In this document: positions 1 through 6,439 of the stretch, one piece after another | How the letters are laid out: each line of letters begins with the position of its first letter | Position numbering within the stretch: the first letter of the stretch is position 1 | Assembly (NCBI GenBank): GCA_012959595.1 | Contig: DUCW01000004.1 | Coordinates: 1 to 6,708 of the forward strand | From: Gemmatimonadota bacterium | GTDB lineage: Bacteria > Gemmatimonadota > Gemmatimonadetes > Longimicrobiales > Gaopeijiaceae | Direction: 5' to 3' | Length of the DNA stretch: 6,708 bases | The notes under the pieces: generated by a model | What the model was told of the DNA's origin: nothing | Seen by the model: the letters and a program-made list of their open reading frames with translations, nothing else | Databases searched by the model: none | Position numbers and translations under genes: made by a program

Positions 1-2382
1 AACGTTCTTGGAATTTTGGACTTTGGAGACATGATCTATGGACCGTCCATCTACGATCTTGCGATTTCGAGTGCCTATGCTCAAATGAGGTCGAACGACC
101 CTCTCTCCATAATCACAACCCTCGTCCAAGCCTACAATGAAGTGCAACCTCTTAGTGCAGCCGAACTGGAGGTCCTCTTCCCACTTATTTGTGCTAGACT
201 AGCCGTCAGCGTCAGCCTTTCCGCGACGCACACACATGAGAATAATACAGACCCTTACCTAACAGTAAGCCAGCAAGACGCATGGGAATCTTTACACTCC
301 TTGGGCAAAATTCACTCTCGTTTGGCTCGTGATCTCTTGCGAGACTCCTGTGGATATCCACCGTGTCCGAACAACGTGAAAATATGCAATTGGTTAGAGA
401 CCCACAAATCTGATTTTGGCCCCCTTGTAAAACACCCCTTGAACGACTGCTTAGTATTCGACCTCAGTGCTGAAAGCTCTTCCCTGCCTGGATTGGACAC
501 CTTAACCGACGTTGATCAGGTCACGAAATTACTATTCGATAAAATGGATGATTCCAAATCTGAAGTTGGAATCGGACGGTACGCTGAACCCAGACTGCTA
601 TACGCATCTAATCACTACGTAAAAACAGAAGGAGACTTCCCAGAACGACGAACCATACACCTAGGACTAGACCTCTTCTTGCCAGCAGAAAGCCCAATAT
701 CGGCTCCCTTAGACGGTCGAGTCCATAGCTTTAAGAATAATGATCTCAACCTGGACTACGGACCAACAATAATCCTGGAACATTCCTCAGAAGGAATCAG
801 ATTTTTTAGCTTATATGGACATCTCAGCTCTGAATCTCTGGACGGCCTACGAGTAGGAGACCTTGTAAAAAAAGGTCAGGAATTTTGTAGCCTTGGACAT
901 TACCCGATCAATGGAAACTGGCCTCCGCATTTGCACTTTCAACTGATTACAGACCTGCTAGATATGGAAGGTACTTTTCCTGGAGTAGCTTTCCCAAGTC
1001 AAAAAGATACTTGGCTGAGCCTATCGCCGAGCCCCTTATTAATGCTAGATCTTCCAAGTGACTCTCAGTTTTCACCAACCTTATCGGTGGAGAACATACA
1101 GGCACAACGTGAGAAGTATCTAGCTCCATCCCTGAGTCTCTCCTACAAGAATCCTCTGCACATTGTTAGAGGGTGGAGACAAAATCTCATTACCGACGAA
1201 GGCCAGTCCTATCTCGATTGTGTTAATAATGTCAGCCACATTGGACACTGTCATCCTGAAGTACTTAAGGCCTCTGCAACTCAAATGAGTTTATTAAACA
1301 CTAATACTCGCTACCTAAATAGAAATATCACGAAATACTGTAGGCGGTTAATCAGCACTCTTCCTGATCCTCTTTCCGTTTGCTTCTTGGTAAACTCTGG
1401 CAGTGAGGCAAACGAATTGGCATTTAGAATGGCACACGCGAAGACTGGGCGTGAAGACCTCATTGTGGTAAATGGAGGCTACCATGGAAACACTGGAGCT
1501 ACCGTCGCTGCAAGTTCTTACAAATTTGAAGGACCTGGAGGAAAGGGGCCAGGTCCGAGCGTGTTTCCTGTCATTGCTCCAGACGACTACCAGGGTCCCT
1601 TCCTGAGAGATGACCCAAAAAGGGGTGAGCGTTATGCACAGGAGGTCAAGTTAGCCCTAAAAGCTTCACACGACAGTGGTACAGGACCGTCACTCTTTAT
1701 ATGTGAGAGTCTACTAAGCTGCGGAGGGCAAATCGTGCTACCACCAGGCTACCTCAAAGCTGCATATAAATTTGTCCGCGAGGCGGGCGGAATTTGTATC
1801 GCTGATGAAGTCCAAGTTGGATTTGGCCGAGTGGGCAGTCACTTTTGGGGCTTTCAAACCCAGGACGTCGTTCCAGACATCGTTACAATGGGCAAACCTA
1901 TGGGGAATGGCCATCCGATAGGAGCCGTGGTAACTACCCCCGAAATAGCCCAAGCCTTTAACAATGGGATGGAATATTTCAATACTTTTGGGGGGAATCC
2001 AGTCTCCTGTAGTATTGGGATCGCTGTCTTGGATATCATTGAGCAAACCAACCTCCAGGCACATGCACTAGAAACTGGAAATTATCTACTTGCCCAACTA
2101 AATAACCTTTTGACCCGACACGAACAAATAGGAGACATCCGCGGCTTAGGGCTATTTATCGGAATAGAGATAGTATCCAACAAACAGGAGAAGACTCCAC
2201 GCCAGGACCTGGCCAAGTATATCGTCGAAAGAATGAAAGACCACGGTATTCTATTGAGCACGGATGGACCTAAAGATAATGTGATTAAGATTAAACCACC
2301 TTTAGTATTTGACAAAACAGATGCTATGCGGTTAATCCAAGCACTCGAAAGAATCCTTGTAGAAGACTTTGTTGTAACATAA
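1..2382 (+). CDS. Fusion protein: APH-type kinase (C-terminal end) + M23 domain + class III PLP phospho-lyase/aminotransferase; 5' end outside window
   Basis: Reading frame 1 is open from the first base, so the gene begins upstream; the TTG at 16 is internal. Numbering from the first visible codon (793 residues), residues 1-125 are the end of an APH/hydroxylysine-kinase fold, with the metal-binding ILDFGD motif (D7, D10). Residues about 180-330 are an M23/LytM domain with HLGLD (H220, D224), YGH (H274) and HLHF (H310, H312), so the zinc ligands and catalytic histidine appear intact. Residues about 370-790 are a class III PLP enzyme: NSGSEAN (465-471), GYHG (Y494), IADE (D602), MGKPMGNGHP (PLP lysine K632), NTFGGNP (661-667) and DGPKDN (from D755). 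These motifs closely match vertebrate ETNPPL/PHYKPL (AGXT2L1/2), which eliminate phosphate and ammonia from phosphoethanolamine or phosphohydroxylysine. Fusion to a kinase suggests phosphorylation followed by elimination, probably in the cytosol. The true substrate is unknown, and ordinary transamination is not excluded. It ends with tandem TAA TAA. Confidence 0.93.
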   Translation, partial: NVLGILDFGDMIYGPSIYDLAISSAYAQMRSNDPLSIITTLVQAYNEVQPLSAAELEVLFPLICARLAVSVSLSATHTHENNTDPYLTVSQQDAWESLHSLGKIHSRLARDLLRDSCGYPPCPNNVKICNWLETHKSDFGPLVKHPLNDCLVFDLSAESSSLPGLDTLTDVDQVTKLLFDKMDDSKSEVGIGRYAEPRLLYASNHYVKTEGDFPERRTIHLGLDLFLPAESPISAPLDGRVHSFKNNDLNLDYGPTIILEHSSEGIRFFSLYGHLSSESLDGLRVGDLVKKGQEFCSLGHYPINGNWPPHLHFQLITDLLDMEGTFPGVAFPSQKDTWLSLSPSPLLMLDLPSDSQFSPTLSVENIQAQREKYLAPSLSLSYKNPLHIVRGWRQNLITDEGQSYLDCVNNVSHIGHCHPEVLKASATQMSLLNTNTRYLNRNITKYCRRLISTLPDPLSVCFLVNSGSEANELAFRMAHAKTGREDLIVVNGGYHGNTGATVAASSYKFEGPGGKGPGPSVFPVIAPDDYQGPFLRDDPKRGERYAQEVKLALKASHDSGTGPSLFICESLLSCGGQIVLPPGYLKAAYKFVREAGGICIADEVQVGFGRVGSHFWGFQTQDVVPDIVTMGKPMGNGHPIGAVVTTPEIAQAFNNGMEYFNTFGGNPVSCSIGIAVLDIIEQTNLQAHALETGNYLLAQLNNLLTRHEQIGDIRGLGLFIGIEIVSNKQEKTPRQDLAKYIVERMKDHGILLSTDGPKDNVIKIKPPLVFDKTDAMRLIQALERILVEDFVVT

Positions 2383-2386
2383 TAAC

Positions 2387-2390
2387 GGAG
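2387..2390 (+). promoter_or_regulatory. Ribosome binding site GGAG that decides the start of the HMA gene
   Basis: GGAG lies just after the tandem stop of the fusion gene. It is 3 nt from the ATG at 2394, which is too close for normal initiation, but 9 nt from the in-frame ATG at 2400. The second ATG is therefore the better start, giving MNKQSD rather than MDMNKQ. Confidence 0.6.
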
Positions 2391-2399
2391 AAAATGGAT

Positions 2400-2624
2400 A
2401 TGAATAAACAATCTGACAGTTTCCGATCTCTGAAGATCACAGGGATGTCTTGCGGCCATTGCACAGCACAGGTCCAGACTGCCCTTGAAAGCTTGGAGGA
2501 CGTCCTAGAAGCAGATGTATCCCTTCAGGAGGAAACAGTTACGATAAGGATGGCAACAGACATTCCGAACGATGTCCTCACCAGAGCTATAACAGTGGCA
2601 GGATATAGAGCTGAACCGCAATGA
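2400..2624 (+). CDS. CopZ-like heavy-metal-associated (HMA) domain protein, probable copper chaperone
   Basis: This 74-residue protein is a single HMA (ferredoxin-like beta-alpha-beta-beta-alpha-beta) domain. The metal-binding loop GMSCGHC carries Cys18 and Cys21, the pair that binds Cu(I) in CopZ/Atx1 proteins and in the N-terminal domains of copper P-type ATPases. The rest fits the family: an amphipathic helix after the loop, a central VTIRM strand and a closing AGYRAE segment. The length equals a stand-alone chaperone, and no signal peptide or membrane segment is present, so it should be cytosolic. The start at 2400 is chosen on spacing from GGAG; 2394 would add two residues. It follows the fusion gene by 14 nt and is probably co-transcribed with it. 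It ends in tandem TGA TAA. No copper ATPase lies in the window, so the partner is unknown. Copper rather than zinc or mercury is inferred from the MxCxxC motif. Confidence 0.9.
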   Translation: MNKQSDSFRSLKITGMSCGHCTAQVQTALESLEDVLEADVSLQEETVTIRMATDIPNDVLTRAITVAGYRAEPQ

Positions 2625-2631
2625 TAAAGAC

Positions 2632-2694
2632 TCGCCAGTCAAATAAACTTGGTTTTGATTTCCCGAAACATTTTCCACCCTTAGATACTGGCGA
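2632..2694. repeat. Perfect 8-bp inverted repeat spanning the gap before the acylase gene
   Basis: TCGCCAGT at 2632-2639 is the exact reverse complement of ACTGGCGA at 2687-2694, with a 47-nt spacer. The left arm also lies in a small local hairpin (GACT 2629-2632, AGTC 2637-2640). The right arm ends 9 nt before the acylase ATG, so pairing in the mRNA could affect initiation there. There is no T-run, so it is not a standard terminator. An 8-bp repeat in a 79-nt gap could also be chance. Confidence 0.35.
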
Positions 2695-2703
2695 ATAGCA
2701 GGA

Positions 2704-5178
2704 ATGGCCAGGTTCATTTCTTCAATCTTTCTGCTTTCAATTGTACTCTATTGGGGAAACTCACGTCTGGGATCCTTGCCACCACTATTGAACTTCCTGG
2801 ATCCTGCTCACGGTGTGTGGATGATTTCGAACACGGAAGACCAATCCGACTTAATCCTCAAACCTATTGAGGGATTATCCGACAAGATCCAAATTATTTA
2901 TGATAACCGCCAAGTACCTCACATTTACGCACAAACTATCGAAGATGTTCTACTTGGCCTCGGCTATGCTGTAGCCAGAGACAGACTGTTCCAGCTAGAG
3001 CTACAAACCCGTTCCACCGCCGGAACTTTAACAGAGATTCTTGGGGAAAGAGTTCTTCCTCTTGATAGGCAAGCTCGCCAGCTTGGACTCGCGTGGGCAG
3101 CTGAAAAAAACCATTCGGAGTTAGCTCCAACATCGGAGTCTCATCGCTACCAGGCAGCATACGCACAAGGTGTCAATGCTTGGATTGGAGAAATGACTGC
3201 ATCAAAATTACCTCTAGAATATCATCTTCTGGGACAGAAACCCATGGAATGGCTCCCACAATATTCAGCATATCTTAATAAGAATATGGGCTGGACCCTT
3301 TCGATGAAAAACACCGAAAGAAGAAAAATTTTAGCCGCTAGATTGGTTGGGGAAGATGCTGCCAATGCCCTTTTCCCGGTGAACAGTTGGATTCAAGAAC
3401 CAATACAGCCTAACGGACAAAAACAACCTAGATTTGACCCAATTCCTCTAGCTGAACCTGGCGACCCTTACGCTGGACCACGAGATTCTCCATCAGATTT
3501 AAGCCTGTTCACTCTACCCGAGGAACTGGACCAAAACCACTTCCTCGAAACCACTCTGGGCTCCAATAACTGGGCAATCTCAGCTAGTCGATCCAGCAAT
3601 GGAAACCCCATCATATCTGGAGACCCTCACCTAAATCTCACGCTGCCCAGCATATGGTATGAAGCCCACCTCAATGTACCTGGAGAACTAGATGTTTACG
3701 GAGTGACCATCCCTGGAAGCCCTAGTATTCTTATCGGATTTAATCGGAATGTAGCCTGGACTTTCACCAACACTGGCTCAGACGTAATGGATTTCTACAA
3801 AGAACAGGTAGACGATCCCCAAGATCCCAAGGCCTACATTGTCGACAATCAATGGCAATACTTCGAGAAACGTGTGGAGACATACGTCGGCACCGAGGGA
3901 TCAGTTATACAAACCGACACCATCCTACACACACATCGAGGACCAGTAGCTGAAGAGGACAACGTATACACTTCGATGCGCTGGACTGTCTTGGAAGAAT
4001 CTGGAGAGTTAGATGCACTCGTAGCTATCGCTAAAGCTACATCTGTAGATGATTGGATGTCGGGGATGGAATCTTGGATGGCTCCAACTCAAAATGGCCT
4101 GGTCATTGATCGGCTCGGGAACATAGCTATCCGATCAGCTGGGCGTTATCCCATCCGTCCGTTCGACACCAGTGGGGATCAAATATACGATGGCTCCATC
4201 TCGGATAATGACTGGAAAAGCTGGCTTGACATTTCAGATTATCCTGGATCAATCAACCCAGAACAAGGTTATTTAACTTCCAGCAACCAGCAGCCTGTCG
4301 ATCCTACCCTCTATAAAAGTTACCTCGGCTCTGACTGGCCTCCACCATGGAGAGCAATGCGCATAAACCAGCTACTCAGATCAGATCCAACTTACACCCT
4401 GGAGGACCTGATCGAATTTCAGACCGATCCAGGTAGCGCCAGAGCAGACATTTTTGTGGCCGCCTTCTTGAATGCTGCCAATACATTCGGTTATGACTCC
4501 AGCCCCAGTGCCCAGGAGGCTATATCGCTACTCTCGGAATGGGATCGTTTATATACGAAGAGTAACGAACGAGCAATCTTGTTTGAGGCCGCAATGAACA
4601 AACTTGCTGAGAATACCTGGGACGAACTAGAGGATGAGGAAGGCCGAGCTGTCGTCAGACCAGGAAGCACTGTCCTGGCAGCATTACTGCAAACGCCTGA
4701 TAATAAATGGTGGGACGATCGATCGACAACAGATAGACAAGAGAATAGGGACGACATTCTGATTAAGTCCATAGATCAAGCCTTTGAAACAATCAAAAAC
4801 CAATATGGAACAAAATCAGAAGGAGGCTGGCGGTGGGACAAAGTACAGACAGCAAACATATACCATCTGATGAATATTCCTGGATTGTCAGCACTCGGTG
4901 TACCTGTACAAGGGGGGCCCGAAACCCTGAGTCCAAACTCTGGCAGTGGACGACACGGGGCCAGTTGGAGAATGGTCGTAGAATTGGGAGACAGTATAAT
5001 AGCCAAGGGTGTTTACCCTGGAGGACAATCTGGAAATCCCTTAAGTCCCGCCTACAAGAATCGGTTGGACGACTGGTCATCTGGAAACCTTCAAGATCTC
5101 TACTTCCCAAAGCACATTGAAGAAATGCTTAAATCTTCAGTCAAAATCGTGGAACTCATTCCTGTGGGTGACCCATGA
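2704..5178 (+). CDS. Penicillin acylase family protein (Ntn amidohydrolase, peptidase S45)
   Basis: This 824-residue protein has the full length expected of a precursor of this family, which hydrolyses amide bonds of acylated substrates (beta-lactams, N-acyl homoserine lactones, lipopeptides) after self-cleavage into alpha and beta chains. Residues about 4-17 are a hydrophobic signal peptide or anchor, so export is likely. The alpha part shows VPHIYA and ARDRLFQLE, then a segment rich in Pro, Asp and Glu (about 235-285) fitting the excised spacer. LGSNNWA follows, with Ser287 as the predicted cleavage site and N-terminal nucleophile. SGDPHL, THRGPV and TSSNQQPV follow; Asn528 would be beta-chain Asn242, nearly the position of the oxyanion-hole Asn241 of E. 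coli penicillin G acylase. The C-terminal YPGGQSGNPLSPAY motif is present. ATG 2704 is the only ATG/GTG/TTG in the open frame (next upstream stop 2656), yet its AGGA touches the start codon, so no properly spaced Shine-Dalgarno exists. The substrate cannot be told. Confidence 0.94.
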   Translation: MARFISSIFLLSIVLYWGNSRLGSLPPLLNFLDPAHGVWMISNTEDQSDLILKPIEGLSDKIQIIYDNRQVPHIYAQTIEDVLLGLGYAVARDRLFQLELQTRSTAGTLTEILGERVLPLDRQARQLGLAWAAEKNHSELAPTSESHRYQAAYAQGVNAWIGEMTASKLPLEYHLLGQKPMEWLPQYSAYLNKNMGWTLSMKNTERRKILAARLVGEDAANALFPVNSWIQEPIQPNGQKQPRFDPIPLAEPGDPYAGPRDSPSDLSLFTLPEELDQNHFLETTLGSNNWAISASRSSNGNPIISGDPHLNLTLPSIWYEAHLNVPGELDVYGVTIPGSPSILIGFNRNVAWTFTNTGSDVMDFYKEQVDDPQDPKAYIVDNQWQYFEKRVETYVGTEGSVIQTDTILHTHRGPVAEEDNVYTSMRWTVLEESGELDALVAIAKATSVDDWMSGMESWMAPTQNGLVIDRLGNIAIRSAGRYPIRPFDTSGDQIYDGSISDNDWKSWLDISDYPGSINPEQGYLTSSNQQPVDPTLYKSYLGSDWPPPWRAMRINQLLRSDPTYTLEDLIEFQTDPGSARADIFVAAFLNAANTFGYDSSPSAQEAISLLSEWDRLYTKSNERAILFEAAMNKLAENTWDELEDEEGRAVVRPGSTVLAALLQTPDNKWWDDRSTTDRQENRDDILIKSIDQAFETIKNQYGTKSEGGWRWDKVQTANIYHLMNIPGLSALGVPVQGGPETLSPNSGSGRHGASWRMVVELGDSIIAKGVYPGGQSGNPLSPAYKNRLDDWSSGNLQDLYFPKHIEEMLKSSVKIVELIPVGDP

Positions 5179-5525
5179 TCATTCTATTCCTCTTCATTTC
5201 TATGGTTTCAGGAACCCTGTTTTTAGGCTGGCCAGCCATACCCACGCTAGGTTTTCTATATGGCTTAACTACCAGGCAAACTCGCCCCTGCACATTTTCT
5301 GCTCTTGTAGCTGTGAGCTCATGGTTACTTCTGCTGGTGTGGAGATCCTTGAATGGAGACGTACACGTCTTGCTAGAAACTCTTGAAAACAGTACAAATA
5401 TTCCTGGATGGCTACTAATGTGTATCACTCTGACTTCTTCCGGGATCTTGGGGGCAACCAGCACTAATTTAGGAATTGGAACTCGATTAGCATTGCAAAA
5501 ATTGTCCACTAGAGTTTCAGATTGA
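5175..5525 (+). CDS. Small integral membrane protein of unknown function, translationally coupled to the acylase
   Basis: I do not recognise a family for this 116-residue protein. It is strongly hydrophobic, with likely membrane segments at about residues 2-18, 20-32 (possibly one hairpin with the first), 39-57 and 79-104. A short basic loop with a Cys (TRQTRPC, 33-39) and a polar, acidic loop (58-77) separate them. The last ten residues are charged. Its ATG overlaps the acylase stop as ATGA, and no good Shine-Dalgarno precedes it, which suggests translation by reinitiation from the acylase gene. The hydrophobic pattern in this frame supports a real gene over the competing overlapping frames. 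The acylase link is positional only; it could be a membrane partner or an unrelated passenger. A later start at Met10 (5202) is possible but less likely. Confidence 0.65.
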   Translation: MIILFLFISMVSGTLFLGWPAIPTLGFLYGLTTRQTRPCTFSALVAVSSWLLLLVWRSLNGDVHVLLETLENSTNIPGWLLMCITLTSSGILGATSTNLGIGTRLALQKLSTRVSD

Positions 5526-5710
5526 CCATCCCTTTATAAACTCCATTCCCAATTCTAGATTGCTTGTAAACCTTCTTGTCGGTTAGTTTTGTCCTCACTG
5601 GAGCTTACGACAACAAATGACCCAACTCCCACTGATACTACGAAAAGAAAAGCGGATACCTATGGAGTGTTCTGGAAACTCAAACTCTACATCTGTACTG
5701 TGGCTCTAAG
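5526..5710. other. 185-nt gap between the two gene groups; no convincing gene or terminator
   Basis: This is the longest gap in the window and the natural place for a promoter for the ccdA-tlpA pair. I find no -35/-10 pair with acceptable spacing and no stem followed by a T-run. A weak inverted pair TTGTCG (5576-5581) / CGACAA (5608-5613) with a 26-nt loop is the only symmetry seen. A 30-codon ORF starting at 5617 ends in TAA at 5707-5709, one base before the ccdA-like ATG; it is treated as a possible leader in the findings and not called as a gene. Confidence 0.6.
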
Positions 5711-6430
5711 ATGATTTTCCAAGCATTCGAAGGGATCGATCTGTCTACTATACTTTCGCAAAACCCAATCTTTGCACTGGTAGTCCTGTTCTCTGCAGGA
5801 GTCATGACAAGCCTTACGCCCTGTGTCTACCCTCTTATACCCATTACTGCATCCGTCTTAGCGGGCACAACCCAAGCTGGACAACCGCGCTCGAGGGTTA
5901 TCGGATTGACATTGACCTATGCATTAGGGCTCGCATTATTTTACGCACTTTTAGGGCTTTTAGCAGGAATGACTGGCAGCCTTTTCGGAACGGTCAGTGC
6001 CAGCCCATGGACTAGACTTGTTGTTGGCAACCTTTTGCTCATTTTTTCTCTGGCAATGTTTGATGTCATTCCAGTATCGGCACCCCAGAAATTTTTGCAG
6101 TGGACAGGAACTCTCAATGCTGGATCATATCCGGCAGTGTTTCTTCTAGGATCTACATCAGGAATAATAGCAGCACCCTGTGGAGCACCCGCATTCGCAG
6201 TAGTTTTAACTTGGGTAGCAGCTACCCAGTCAGGTGCTATGGGATTCGTTTATCTTTTTGTATTTTCACTCGGCATGACTGCACTTTTGATAGGTGTTGG
6301 CTTGTTCTCTGGCTTCGGAGCAGCACTTCCAAAATCCGGAGTTTGGATGGCTTGGATGAAAAAAATAGCTGCTGTGATCATGCTTCTTATGGCTGAATAC
6401 TATTTGATTTTGGCCGGTTACAATTTCTAG
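5711..6430 (+). CDS. ccdA: Cytochrome c biogenesis protein CcdA / DsbD transmembrane-domain protein
   Basis: This 239-residue polytopic membrane protein has about seven or eight hydrophobic segments and belongs to the CcdA/DsbD family, which carries reducing equivalents from cytoplasmic thioredoxin across the membrane. The two functional cysteines are visible: Cys38 in SLTPCVYPLIPIT and Cys157 in AAPCGAPAF, the matching proline-flanked positions in the two pseudo-repeats of the fold. The sequence is nearer the membrane core of DsbD/ScsB than short CcdA, but lacks DsbD's N- and C-terminal extracytoplasmic domains. The C-terminal AEYYLILAG matches the usual family end. ATG 5711 is the only standard start before the upstream stop (TGA 5633-5635), yet no Shine-Dalgarno precedes it. 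The TlpA-like gene follows after 9 nt and probably supplies the extracytoplasmic acceptor. The family is certain; the ccdA symbol is less so, as the protein could be called a truncated dsbD. Confidence 0.92.
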   Translation: MIFQAFEGIDLSTILSQNPIFALVVLFSAGVMTSLTPCVYPLIPITASVLAGTTQAGQPRSRVIGLTLTYALGLALFYALLGLLAGMTGSLFGTVSASPWTRLVVGNLLLIFSLAMFDVIPVSAPQKFLQWTGTLNAGSYPAVFLLGSTSGIIAAPCGAPAFAVVLTWVAATQSGAMGFVYLFVFSLGMTALLIGVGLFSGFGAALPKSGVWMAWMKKIAAVIMLLMAEYYLILAGYNF

Positions 6431-6434
6431 GAGG
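6429..6434 (+). promoter_or_regulatory. Strong Shine-Dalgarno AGGAGG for the TlpA-like gene
   Basis: AGGAGG is a six-base match to the anti-Shine-Dalgarno core, 5 nt from the ATG at 6440. It overlaps the TAG stop of the ccdA-like gene (6428-6430), so the two genes are coupled. It is the best ribosome binding site in the window and fixes the start. Confidence 0.85.
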
Positions 6435-6439
6435 ATACT

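Noticed and set aside
16..18. TTG as the start codon of the fusion protein
   Set aside because: The frame is open to base 1, and the codons before it (NVLGI) continue the conserved ILDFGD kinase motif, so the true start lies upstream of the window.
1738..2459. Minus-strand open frames of 108 and 125 codons opposite the PLP domain
   Set aside because: They lie wholly or mostly opposite the strongly conserved PLP domain, show no recognisable domain and have no start context. They are antisense shadows.
2655..2689. Promoter TTGATT (2655-2660) with TTAGAT or GATACT
   Set aside because: The spacers are 20 and 23 nt and the -10 matches are poor, so it cannot be supported by eye.
4833..5120. A 95-codon + strand frame inside the acylase gene
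   Set aside because: It overlaps the conserved acylase C-terminus, is rich in Arg, Ser and Trp without domain logic, and has no ribosome binding site.
5117..5509. Overlapping frames on both strands around the small membrane protein
   Set aside because: Neither has the consistent membrane-segment pattern of the 5175-5525 frame or its coupled ATGA start. The minus-strand frame reads against every other gene here.
5522..5540. TTGACC and TATAAA at the start of the gap as a promoter
   Set aside because: Only 7 nt separate them, far from the 16-18 nt needed.
5576..5613. TTGTCG/CGACAA pair as a terminator
   Set aside because: A 6-bp stem with a 26-nt loop and no T-run after it does not meet terminator criteria.
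6100..6396. A 98-codon + frame inside the ccdA-like gene
   Set aside because: The overlapped frame contains the essential Cys157 motif and membrane helices; this one is a shifted shadow.
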